DNA of 34,041 nucleotides from an uncultured Desulfotomaculum sp. GTDB taxonomy: Bacteria > Bacillota > Desulfotomaculia > Desulfotomaculales > Desulfotomaculaceae. Below, in pieces: positions 1 through 6,832 of this stretch. The number at the start of each line of letters is the position of its first letter. The first letter of the stretch is position 1. The notes under the pieces were generated by a model. It was not told where the DNA came from. It saw only the letters and a list, made by a program, of their open reading frames with translations, and ran no database searches. The translations under genes were made by a program, and so were the position numbers. Where the stretch lies: positions 1 through 34,041 of the forward strand of contig CAMKDG010000029.1 in the NCBI GenBank assembly GCA_946411205.1, read 5' to 3'.

Positions 1-315
1 TTCCTGGGGAGTACGGATTCTATGTTTTTGGGCTATGCCTTAGGAACTTTAGCAGTTATGTTGGTTATTAAGTCAACTACCGCAATTTCAGTGTTTGTTC
101 CTATTGTTATTTTAGGATTTCCTTTATTGAATCTATTTTTCGTCATTCTGCTACGTTACCTGAGATACCGCCCGCCGGATAAAGAAGATGATATTTACCA
201 TCGGATGATGGCACTGGGGTTATCTCATAAGCAAACGGTATTTACGATTTATACTAGTAACTTGGTACTTGGTGTTAGTGCCTTTTTATTAAATGTCTTA
301 CTACCAGCCAAGTGA
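1..315 (+). CDS. WecA/TagO-like undecaprenyl-phosphate sugar-1-phosphate transferase, C-terminal part
   Basis: The reading frame is open from the first base, so the gene starts outside the window; the ATG at 22 is internal. About 104 residues are visible, with three hydrophobic segments. They match the C-terminus of the MraY/WecA/TagO family, which loads a sugar-1-phosphate onto undecaprenyl phosphate at the membrane for wall polymer synthesis. Family landmarks are recognisable: FLGSTDSMFLG lines up with the usual F-M-G-D-A-G-S-x-F-L-G, and YHRMMALGLSHKQTV with the H-I-H-H-R-L-x-x-x-G-x-S-x-R-Q-T-V block. Both motifs are changed: the Asp of GDAGS is Ser, and HIHHR reads DIYHR. The family assignment is good, but catalytic activity is doubtful. 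Confidence 0.75.
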   Translation, partial: FLGSTDSMFLGYALGTLAVMLVIKSTTAISVFVPIVILGFPLLNLFFVILLRYLRYRPPDKEDDIYHRMMALGLSHKQTVFTIYTSNLVLGVSAFLLNVLLPAK

Positions 316-415
316 TCCTGCTGTTTTTTATGCTTACATTTGTAGTTATTGTTGGTATAAGGCAGAGAATTTCCTAGTAACTCTTTGGGTCTTATAATTT
401 ATTGTTAAACAAAAA

Positions 416-467
416 AGGCTGTATACACATAAGAACGACCCGGTTCTTGTGTATACAGCCTTTGCTT
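416..467. terminator. Bidirectional hairpin terminator
   Basis: Inverted repeat AGGCTGTATACACA(TA)AGAAC / GTTCTTGTGTATACAGCCT with a 6-nt loop. It has T-rich sequence on the right (TTGCTTTT) and an A-run on the left that becomes a U-run on the minus strand. It lies between the convergent ends of the transferase and lexA and can serve both. Confidence 0.85.
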
Positions 468-475
468 TTGCCTAA

Positions 476-1114
476 TTATAGCTTTCTCATCAGTCCGACA
501 ACTTTGCCAAGAATTTTAACATCTTGCACATAGATGGGTTCCATTAAGCTATTTTCCGGTTGTAAGCGAATTCTGTCCTTCTCTTTATAAAATCTTTTTA
601 CGGTAGCTTCATCTTCTACCAAGGCAACTGCGATATCACCGTTGTTTACGATATCCTGTTTTCTAACCAGGACCAAATCCCCTTCCAGAATACCGGCTTC
701 AATCATACTTAGACCACGAATGGTCAGCATAAAGAAATCCCCGTACCCGGTGAAGCTTCTGGGTAATGTTACTTTATCGTCATAGTTTTCCACGGCCAGG
801 ATGGGAACTCCCGCAGCAACTTCGCCAAGCATAGGAACACTGATCATTTCTTCATCAGGATAGCAGTTTTCTTGCTGGGTTGTTTTTGATTTATCCTCTG
901 AGATTACTTCAATGGCCCGTGGTTTGGTGGGGTCTCGGCGTAAATAGCCCTTTTGTTCGAGCCGTTTTAGGTAAGAATGGACAGTTGAGCTGGAAGATAA
1001 ACCAACGGCTTCGCCGATTTCTCGAACCGATGGGGGATAACCCTTTGATTTTACGTTATCTATAATGACTTGTAAGACAGCTTCTTCACGGGGATTTAAC
1101 ACAGTACCTTTCAC
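476..1114 (-). CDS. lexA: LexA SOS repressor
   Basis: LexA represses SOS genes and cleaves itself when RecA is activated. The N-terminal winged helix contains [20 protein letters not shown] and [11 protein letters not shown], hallmarks of Gram-positive LexA. The Ala-Gly cleavage site is in GEVAAGVPI. The catalytic serine is in RGLSMIEAG (Bacillus has GDSM; here Asp is Leu) and the catalytic lysine is in ATVKRF. Length is 212 aa, against about 205 in Bacillus. The start is uncertain: the GTG at 1114 has a purine stretch only 1 nt upstream, while the GTG four codons later (1102) is spaced better. The gene is followed by a terminator and preceded by a promoter with a LexA box, so autoregulation is likely. 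Confidence 0.95.
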   Translation of the reverse strand: MKGTVLNPREEAVLQVIIDNVKSKGYPPSVREIGEAVGLSSSSTVHSYLKRLEQKGYLRRDPTKPRAIEVISEDKSKTTQQENCYPDEEMISVPMLGEVAAGVPILAVENYDDKVTLPRSFTGYGDFFMLTIRGLSMIEAGILEGDLVLVRKQDIVNNGDIAVALVEDEATVKRFYKEKDRIRLQPENSLMEPIYVQDVKILGKVVGLMRKL

Positions 1115-1155
1115 ACCTTTCCAGTTAATGCAACATAAAACAATATATTTGGTAT

Positions 1156-1196
1156 ATTATAACATCACTTGGTTAAGAATGCAAAACATTTGTTCG
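1156..1196 (-). promoter_or_regulatory. lexA promoter with LexA (SOS) box
   Basis: On the minus strand TTGCAT (1184-1179), a 17-nt spacer and TATAAT (1161-1156) make a good sigma-A promoter, with transcription starting about 35 nt before lexA. Overlapping the upstream edge of the -35 is CGAACAAATGTTTT (1196-1183). It matches the Bacillus LexA box CGAACATATGTTCG at 11 of 14 positions, with one half-site perfect. The box lies upstream of the chosen start of the divergent activator gene, so it could affect that gene too. Confidence 0.7.
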
Positions 1197-1267
1197 ATAA
1201 AAGCTTTGTAGAATCGAGAAGGGTTTTGCAGAGTACGAACGAATTATCCAAATGGGGAAGTGATATT

Positions 1268-2635
1268 ATGTTGCCAATGGAAATGATATCTGCCATTCTG
1301 GATTCGGTGCAAGAAGCCATTGAAGTAACGGATCGAAATGGCAATATAATTTATGTAAACCCAGCCTTTTGCCAGATTACTGGTATCTCCTTAGCGGAAC
1401 GCACCAAAGAAAATATTTTTCAAATATCACCTGAAGGGGCTTTGGCGTTGGCTCTGAAAACCGGAGAACCAGTAAAAGGCCATCGTACTAAGGTAGGTGG
1501 GAGTAATGCTGAGGTAATCTCCAATGCTGTTCCTATTCGAGTAAGTGGTGAGATCGTGGGGGCAGTGGTTATTTTCCAGCACATCACCGATATTATCAAG
1601 CTAACGGAAGAAGTGAGACGTAGCAGTAACATTATTAGAAATCTCTCCGATAAATACGGCCAAGTAACCAAAAGTAAATATGATTTCGCACAAATTATTG
1701 GCAGCAGTAATGCGATTAAGGATTGTATGAGAACCGCCAAGATGGCTGCCACAAGCAGCAGTACCGTTCTTCTATTAGGAGAAAGCGGTACCGGTAAAGA
1801 ACTGTTTGCCCACGCCATTCACCATGCCAGTCCCCGGCGGGAAGGCCCGTTCATAGCGCTTAATTGTGCAGCGATTCCCGATACGTTATTAGAGAGTGAG
1901 TTGTTTGGCTATCATCGGGGAGCCTTTACAGGCGCCGTCAAAGACAAAATTGGCAAATTTGAATTGGCCCATGCCGGAACCTTGTTTTTAGATGAAATAG
2001 GGGATATGAATCTGTTGCTACAGGCCAAACTTCTTCGGGTGCTGCAGGAAAAAGAGATCGAACGTATTGGTGGTACCAGATCCATAGCCATTGATGTGCG
2101 TTTAATCGCGGCTACCAACCGTAATTTAAAAGAATTGGTGAGGGAAGGTCTGTTTCGAGAAGATTTGTACTATCGCCTTAATGTGGTGGAGATTAACCTA
2201 CCTCCCCTACGGGAGCGATATGGGGATATGGCCGAACTGGCAAATTATATCATTGTCAGACTGAACCGCAAATTGGGCAAAAAAGTGCTGGGACTCTCAA
2301 CGGATGCTCTGGCTCAATTAGATGTTTATCCGTGGCCGGGCAACATTCGGGAGTTGGAGAATGTGTTGGAACGAGTGATGGTTGCTTCGGATAGCGATCG
2401 GATCACCGTACGACAGCTGGCCCCGCACCTTAGTTTGAACTCATTGACGGTAAGTACCTGTGAGGCTACCATTACTCCTTTGGATCAGTTGGAAAAGATG
2501 ATGATTGAACGGGCCTTGGAGAAATATGGCGGGAGTCTAGATGGCAAAAAGGAAGCGGCTCGGCAATTGAATATCTCTTTGGCAACTCTTTATAATAAGA
2601 TTAAGAAATATCATCTTTTTGTTTCTAAGAATTAG
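1268..2635 (+). CDS. PAS-domain sigma-54-dependent transcriptional activator
   Basis: Enhancer-binding protein of the NtrC class that opens sigma-54 promoters with ATP. There is an N-terminal PAS domain (about residues 5-110; TDRNGNIIYVNPAF), then an AAA+ domain with Walker A GESGTGKE (about 171), the sigma-54 contact loop GAFTGA (about 218), Walker B GTLFLDEIG and an arginine-finger region. A C-terminal Fis-type helix-turn-helix (KKEAARQLNISLATLYNKI) follows. The ORF track begins at a TTG at 1169, but the ATG at 1268 has a GGGGAAG site 8 nt upstream and gives 455 aa. There is no receiver domain, so it probably senses a ligand through PAS. It sits directly before a sigma-54 promoter for fumarase, its likely target; the fumarate/malate link is inferred from position. 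Confidence 0.9.
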   Translation: MLPMEMISAILDSVQEAIEVTDRNGNIIYVNPAFCQITGISLAERTKENIFQISPEGALALALKTGEPVKGHRTKVGGSNAEVISNAVPIRVSGEIVGAVVIFQHITDIIKLTEEVRRSSNIIRNLSDKYGQVTKSKYDFAQIIGSSNAIKDCMRTAKMAATSSSTVLLLGESGTGKELFAHAIHHASPRREGPFIALNCAAIPDTLLESELFGYHRGAFTGAVKDKIGKFELAHAGTLFLDEIGDMNLLLQAKLLRVLQEKEIERIGGTRSIAIDVRLIAATNRNLKELVREGLFREDLYYRLNVVEINLPPLRERYGDMAELANYIIVRLNRKLGKKVLGLSTDALAQLDVYPWPGNIRELENVLERVMVASDSDRITVRQLAPHLSLNSLTVSTCEATITPLDQLEKMMIERALEKYGGSLDGKKEAARQLNISLATLYNKIKKYHLFVSKN

Positions 2636-2710
2636 AAATATTCTAGTTTTTAGAAATAAAACAGCTTGTAATGGCTGGATAGTAGGAGAAATATTCTAAA
2701 ATTTAGAAGT
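2634..2710 (+). promoter_or_regulatory. Tandem upstream activator sites
   Basis: Two copies of AGAAATATTCTA-N3-TTTAGAA begin at 2634 and 2687. Their centres are 53 bp apart, about five helical turns. Each contains the dyad AGAA(T/A)-TTCT. They lie about 190 and 137 bp upstream of the predicted sigma-54 start, the usual distance for enhancer sites. The likely binder is the activator encoded immediately upstream. Confidence 0.6.
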
Positions 2711-2803
2711 TTGTTGGTAATTAGAATGACATAGTTAGGGCAATATAGCGATTAAATCAAGAAAAATGCTATACCTAGGGGTTGTTGGACACAATGTCAT
2801 GGT

Positions 2804-2819
2804 TGGCATCTATATTGCA
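2804..2819 (+). promoter_or_regulatory. Sigma-54 (-24/-12) promoter of fumarase
   Basis: TGGCATCTATATTGCA matches the sigma-54 consensus TGGCACG-N4-TTGCW with the required GG-to-GC spacing; only the last two bases of the -24 element differ. Transcription would start near 2830. That is downstream of the ATG at 2827 used in the ORF track and about 33 nt before the start chosen here. Confidence 0.85.
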
Positions 2820-2862
2820 TTGATTTATGTTAACATTAGCCTATTCAAGGAGGTCGCTGGCG

Positions 2863-3705
2863 ATTAGAACCGTAGATTGTAACATCATCATAGACGAAGT
2901 AGCACGGCTATGCCAGGAAGCCAACTTCAAATTAGAAGAGGATGTTGTAGAGTCCTTTAAGCGTTCCTGTGAAAGCGAAGTCTCCCAAAGTGGTAAAGAG
3001 GTCCTGTCTCTATTGGTAGAGAACGCCAATATTGCTGCCACCGAGTCTATTCCTATGTGTCAAGATACCGGGGTGGCGGTGGTTTTTGTGGAGTTGGGTC
3101 AGGATGTCCAGTTGGTGAATGGTGATTTTTCCGAGGCCATCAATGAAGGGGTGAGAAGGGGTTACCGGGAGGGCTATCTGAGAAAATCTATGGTGGGTCA
3201 CCCTCTGGAAAGGGTGAATACCGGAGATAATACCCCAGCTGTGATCCATTTAAAAATGGTTCCCGGTGATAAAGTAAAAATCACCGTAGCCCCTAAGGGT
3301 GGCGGTAGTGAAAATATGAGTGCCTTAAAAATGTTGAAGCCGGCAGAAGGGGTAGAGGGAGCTAAAAAATTTGTGCTAGATACTGTGCAAAATGCTGGGC
3401 CCAATCCCTGTCCACCTTTAATTATTGGGGTAGGCATCGGCGGGACTATGGAAAAATGCGCCTTATTGGCCAAGGAAGCGTTGTTAAGGCCAGTGGGTCA
3501 GCCCCATCCCCTTCCCGATATGGCCAAGTTAGAACAGGAACTGTTAGTAAAAATTAATCGTCTGGGGATTGGACCAGCCGGTCTGGGTGGCCTTACCACA
3601 GCCCTAGCTGTTCACATCGAAATATTTGGTGCACATATTGCTAGCTTGCCGGTGGCAGTGAATATAAATTGTCATGCGGCTCGTCATAAAACTGTTGTCA
3701 TATAG
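2863..3705 (+). CDS. Fumarate hydratase (class I, Fe-S), alpha subunit
   Basis: Forms with the next gene an oxygen-sensitive [4Fe-4S] fumarase interconverting fumarate and malate in the cytosol. Three cluster cysteines are visible, in SIPMCQDTG, GPNPCPP and NINCHAARH, with the conserved GGGSENMS and GVGIGGTME segments. Homologues begin M-R-T-(I/V)-D; the same residues here read I-R-T-V-D, with the Ile encoded by ATT at 2863. An AAGGAGG ribosome site lies 9 nt before this ATT. The ATG at 2827 is upstream of the predicted transcription start and of the ribosome site, and no other ATG, GTG or TTG is suitably placed (CTG at 2857 is too close). I therefore choose an ATT start, giving 280 aa, the family length. 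The beta gene follows with a 13-nt gap. Confidence 0.9.
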   Translation: MRTVDCNIIIDEVARLCQEANFKLEEDVVESFKRSCESEVSQSGKEVLSLLVENANIAATESIPMCQDTGVAVVFVELGQDVQLVNGDFSEAINEGVRRGYREGYLRKSMVGHPLERVNTGDNTPAVIHLKMVPGDKVKITVAPKGGGSENMSALKMLKPAEGVEGAKKFVLDTVQNAGPNPCPPLIIGVGIGGTMEKCALLAKEALLRPVGQPHPLPDMAKLEQELLVKINRLGIGPAGLGGLTTALAVHIEIFGAHIASLPVAVNINCHAARHKTVVI

Positions 3706-3718
3706 GAGGACTGCAAAG

Positions 3719-4273
3719 GTGACTCGTGTTCACTTAACCACTCCCTTACGTCAGGAAACTTTGACTAACCTGCGGATTGGGCAGCAGGTGTTACTGAATG
3801 GTGTAATTTATACCGGACGTGATGCTGCTCATAAACGCTTGGTAGAGCTATTGGATCAAGGTAAAGAATTACCCATCGATTTGAAGGGTCAGATTATTTA
3901 CTATGTTGGGCCATCACCAGCCTCACCAGGACGGGTCATTGGTTCAGCCGGTCCCACCACTGCCGGGCGAATGGATTCCTACGCCCCCAGACTGATAGAA
4001 CAGGGCCTAAAGGGTATGATTGGTAAAGGGGCCCGCTCCCAAGCGGTGGTGGAATCTATGAAAAAACATGGTGCCGTATATTTTGCCGCCATCGGTGGTG
4101 CCGCTGCCCTCATTTCTCGCTGTATCATAGAATCGGAAGTAGTTGCTTATCCCGATCTGGGTCCGGAAGCTATTCACCGTTTGGTGGTGAAGGATTTTCC
4201 AGCCATTGTGGTAAACGATGCCTTTGGTGGCGATTTGTATCAGGAGGGCAGAAAGCTATATTGCCAGGAGTAA
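3719..4273 (+). CDS. Fumarate hydratase (class I, Fe-S), beta subunit
   Basis: C-terminal half of the two-subunit fumarase. The sequence shows GPSPASPGRVIGSAGPTT, MIGKGA and YFAAIGGAAAL, characteristic of the beta domain that helps bind substrate. The ORF track starts at an ATG at 3674 inside the alpha gene. The better start is the GTG at 3719 (T-R-V-H-L-T-T-P-L), preceded by AGGAGG at 9-10 nt; this gives 184 aa, the normal size. It is co-transcribed with alpha from the sigma-54 promoter. A 13-bp inverted repeat follows the stop. Confidence 0.93.
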   Translation: MTRVHLTTPLRQETLTNLRIGQQVLLNGVIYTGRDAAHKRLVELLDQGKELPIDLKGQIIYYVGPSPASPGRVIGSAGPTTAGRMDSYAPRLIEQGLKGMIGKGARSQAVVESMKKHGAVYFAAIGGAAALISRCIIESEVVAYPDLGPEAIHRLVVKDFPAIVVNDAFGGDLYQEGRKLYCQE

Positions 4274-4275
4274 GC

Positions 4276-4320
4276 AGTAGTATCTTCCTAGATCAAAGTA
4301 AGATAAGGGAAGATACTACT
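4276..4320 (+). terminator. Hairpin after fumarase beta
   Basis: Perfect 13-bp inverted repeat AGTAGTATCTTCC / GGAAGATACTACT with a 19-nt loop, just after the stop codon. There is no clear U-run after it, so it may be a weak terminator or a 3' end-protecting stem. Confidence 0.5.
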
Positions 4321-4347
4321 TGTATTCTAATTAGTTAAGGATAATAG

Positions 4348-4395
4348 TTGGTAAAATTTAGTCACCTTGCTTACATATAGTGTATACAGTATACA
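4348..4395 (+). promoter_or_regulatory. Putative pckA promoter with dyad operator
   Basis: TTGGTA (4348-4353), an 18-nt spacer and TACATA (4372-4377) form a weak sigma-A promoter. Just downstream, over the expected start site, lies the perfect dyad TGTATAC-A-GTATACA (4381-4395). That placement suits a repressor, and the TGTA..TACA ends resemble GntR-type operators. The binder is unknown. Confidence 0.45.
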
Positions 4396-4441
4396 GAAAG
4401 CAAAAGTACCCAGCCAGTCTAAAATGAAAGGGGTAATTTAT

Positions 4442-5968
4442 GTGGAGACTCTAAAACGGACGGTGGATGCCCGGCGTATTATTGATAATCCTTCCCTGGA
4501 AGAACTACGGGCAATGGCTTCTGCTAAAGAAAGGACGACGAAGTATGGCAGTGCCAGTTATATCTCCCAAATGCGCAATCGCAGTGCCAAAGCTACCTTT
4601 CTAGTTACTTGTGAAGGATTTCCCTTGGGGATTGACCAACAGGGGATGGCTCCGGAAAAAGCATTGGCTCTGGCTGCGCAAGTCCATGCATTCTTACAGG
4701 ATAAAGATGTGATAAGAATGGATCGTCAACTTTGTCTACACCCGTCCTGTAGCTTTCATTGTCGATTATACATTACGAAGGATTTTGCCAGCATCCCTTT
4801 CCAATGGAAAAACATGACCTTCGAACCACCGAATAAAGACCATGAGCCGGATTTTGTCAGTATTTATGTGCCTGAATGGCCGGAACGCATTATTTTCTGC
4901 CATCCCCAAGAAAAAATTACCTACATCCTGGGACCGGATTATTTTGGTGAGTGCAAAAAATCCTTTCTGCGCAAGGCCATGTATGCCATCAAAGAACGGG
5001 GTGGACTGGGTTTTCATGCGGGCAGTAAAGTTTTAAGAATTGCTAACGGAGAGGGTAATTTACGGGAAGTGGGCTTTATCATGTTTGGCCTATCCGGTAC
5101 GGGAAAAACTACCTTAACCATGCACGATCATGAGCTGATGGAACCAGAAAGGGTCATGATCCGGCAAGATGATGTGGTTTTGATGAATCAACAGGGTTAC
5201 TGTTTTGGTACGGAAAACGGCTTTTATATTAAGACAGAGGGATTGGATGAGTCCCAAAGGGTGCTTTATCAGGCGGCGATTTCCCCCCAAGCTATCTTTG
5301 AAAACGTAATGGTGCAAGAGGATGGTGCGATTGATTTTAATAATGTTGAGCTAACCTCCAATGGTCGTGGTGTCATCTTAAGGGGGGAAGTGTTGGGGAC
5401 TGATGATAAAATTGATTTGGAAAAAGCCGATAAGATTATTTTTATCACCAGACGAAATGATATCATCCCCCCGGTGGCTAGGTTAACGCCGGAACAAGCA
5501 GCGGCTTACTTTATGCTGGGGGAATCCATAGAAACCTCCGCAGGGGATCCCACCAAGGCTGGGCAATCCAAGCGAGAAGTTGGTACCAATCCCTTTATCA
5601 TGGGACCGGAAGCGGAAGAAGGTAACCGTTTATTGGCAATACTACGAGCAAATCCCGATATGGAATGCTATATTCTCAATACGGGTGCAGTGGGTGGCAA
5701 GAAAATTACCATTCAGCTTTCCACCGAGATCATGAAAGCCATTGCCAGGGGAACCATTCGCTGGGAAAGAGATAAGGATTGGGGTTATGAGGTTGCGGCG
5801 GAAATTCCGGGCCTGGCTATGTCCCAGTATCAACCAACAAAGTATTACGATACCCAGACCTATGATGAGCTGGTTGCCAAATTACGGCAGGAAAGAAGGG
5901 AATGGTTAAATAAATATCCGGGACTTAAGGATGAAATTTTATTAGCGGTAGAGACTTCAGGAATGTAA
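4442..5968 (+). CDS. pckA: Phosphoenolpyruvate carboxykinase (ATP type)
   Basis: Interconverts oxaloacetate plus ATP with PEP, CO2 and ADP, linking the C4 acids to gluconeogenesis. The P-loop FGLSGTGKTT is at about residues 215-224, followed by a kinase-2-like RQDDVV and the family block FENVMVQEDGAIDFNN. It is a rather divergent member: the usual GDDEH reads RQDDVV. The ORF track starts at a TTG (4367) that would place the promoter and operator inside the gene. The GTG at 4442 has GAAAGGGG 8 nt upstream and gives 508 aa, slightly shorter than the usual 525-540. It lies between fumarase and succinate dehydrogenase, consistent with a C4 metabolism block. Confidence 0.85.
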   Translation: METLKRTVDARRIIDNPSLEELRAMASAKERTTKYGSASYISQMRNRSAKATFLVTCEGFPLGIDQQGMAPEKALALAAQVHAFLQDKDVIRMDRQLCLHPSCSFHCRLYITKDFASIPFQWKNMTFEPPNKDHEPDFVSIYVPEWPERIIFCHPQEKITYILGPDYFGECKKSFLRKAMYAIKERGGLGFHAGSKVLRIANGEGNLREVGFIMFGLSGTGKTTLTMHDHELMEPERVMIRQDDVVLMNQQGYCFGTENGFYIKTEGLDESQRVLYQAAISPQAIFENVMVQEDGAIDFNNVELTSNGRGVILRGEVLGTDDKIDLEKADKIIFITRRNDIIPPVARLTPEQAAAYFMLGESIETSAGDPTKAGQSKREVGTNPFIMGPEAEEGNRLLAILRANPDMECYILNTGAVGGKKITIQLSTEIMKAIARGTIRWERDKDWGYEVAAEIPGLAMSQYQPTKYYDTQTYDELVAKLRQERREWLNKYPGLKDEILLAVETSGM

Positions 5969-6114
5969 TTCAATCTTCCAGTGGAGGCTGCCCATGTAAA
6001 GTTTGTGTCGGCAGATGGCATTCTAATACTAGGTTGTCAAGACGGGGCTACTTTACAGACAAAGCATGTATACAAGAAGGCTAGTGGTTTTTAACTAAGT
6101 TTGTCCAAAAAATG

Positions 6115-6123
6115 TGATATAAT
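6115..6123 (+). promoter_or_regulatory. Extended -10 promoter for sdhCAB-mdh
   Basis: TGATATAAT, a TGN-extended -10 box, lies about 37 nt before the sdhC start; no good -35 is visible. The rest of the 190-nt gap before sdhC shows only a weak 7-bp dyad (GTAAAGT at 5996 / ACTTTAC at 6050). Confidence 0.5.
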
Positions 6124-6159
6124 TTTCTAATCAAAGTTTGTAATTCTGGGGGGGTACTC

Positions 6160-6807
6160 ATGACGCAAGTGACCATGGCGCAGTCAGAAAATAATGGCTT
6201 CGCCAATTATCACTTCTTTATTCGTAAGCTGCACTCTTTTTTGGGAGTGTTTCCGATCAGTTTTTTCTTGGTTGAACATTTAATAGCCAATTCACTTGCG
6301 GCTATCAGCCCGGCCTTATTTGATACGACAGTAGGTAAACTGCAAAGTATTCCTTATCTGGGCGCAGTGGAAATCCTGTTGATTGCTTTACCGTTAACCA
6401 TTCATGCCTTGTATGGACTTTATATTGTTTATGTGGCAAAGAATAATGTTTCACGGTATGGCTATAGTAAAAACTGGATGTTTTATCTACAGCGCATTTC
6501 AGCACTCCTTACGTTGGCCTTTGTTATTATTCATGTATGGTTTCTTCGGATAGCCCATTCGTTATATGGCTTGGAGATTAACTATCTGACAGTGCAGAGT
6601 CAGTTGTCCAACCCGGCTTGGCTGACCTTTTATGTGGTGGGACTTTTGGCAGCAACCTTCCATTTTGCCAATGGTTTATGGAATTTTACGGTAAGCTGGG
6701 GTATCGTGGTAGGAGAACAGGCCCAGAATTTTGTTTGGAAGGCCTGTATGCTGTTGTTTGTTGCTATATCTGCCTTAGGGTTGTCTGCCATTTTGGCCTT
6801 TATCTAG
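6160..6807 (+). CDS. sdhC: Succinate dehydrogenase/fumarate reductase cytochrome b558 subunit
   Basis: Membrane anchor of complex II that carries haem b and exchanges electrons with menaquinone. It is 215 aa with five hydrophobic helices. Histidines H40, H82, H125 and H168 fall at the spacing of the four haem ligands in Bacillus SdhC (28, 70, 113, 155), so a dihaem Bacillus-type subunit is indicated. The ATG has a GGGGGGG ribosome site 5 nt upstream. The flavoprotein gene follows after 25 nt in the same operon. Confidence 0.93.
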   Translation: MTQVTMAQSENNGFANYHFFIRKLHSFLGVFPISFFLVEHLIANSLAAISPALFDTTVGKLQSIPYLGAVEILLIALPLTIHALYGLYIVYVAKNNVSRYGYSKNWMFYLQRISALLTLAFVIIHVWFLRIAHSLYGLEINYLTVQSQLSNPAWLTFYVVGLLAATFHFANGLWNFTVSWGIVVGEQAQNFVWKACMLLFVAISALGLSAILAFI

Positions 6808-6832
6808 TCATGGGAATGCAGGAGGTTTCAGC

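Noticed and set aside
2827-2862. ATG at 2827 as the fumarase alpha start
   Set aside because: It lies before the predicted sigma-54 transcription start and upstream of the AAGGAGG ribosome site; the added residues have no counterpart in the family.
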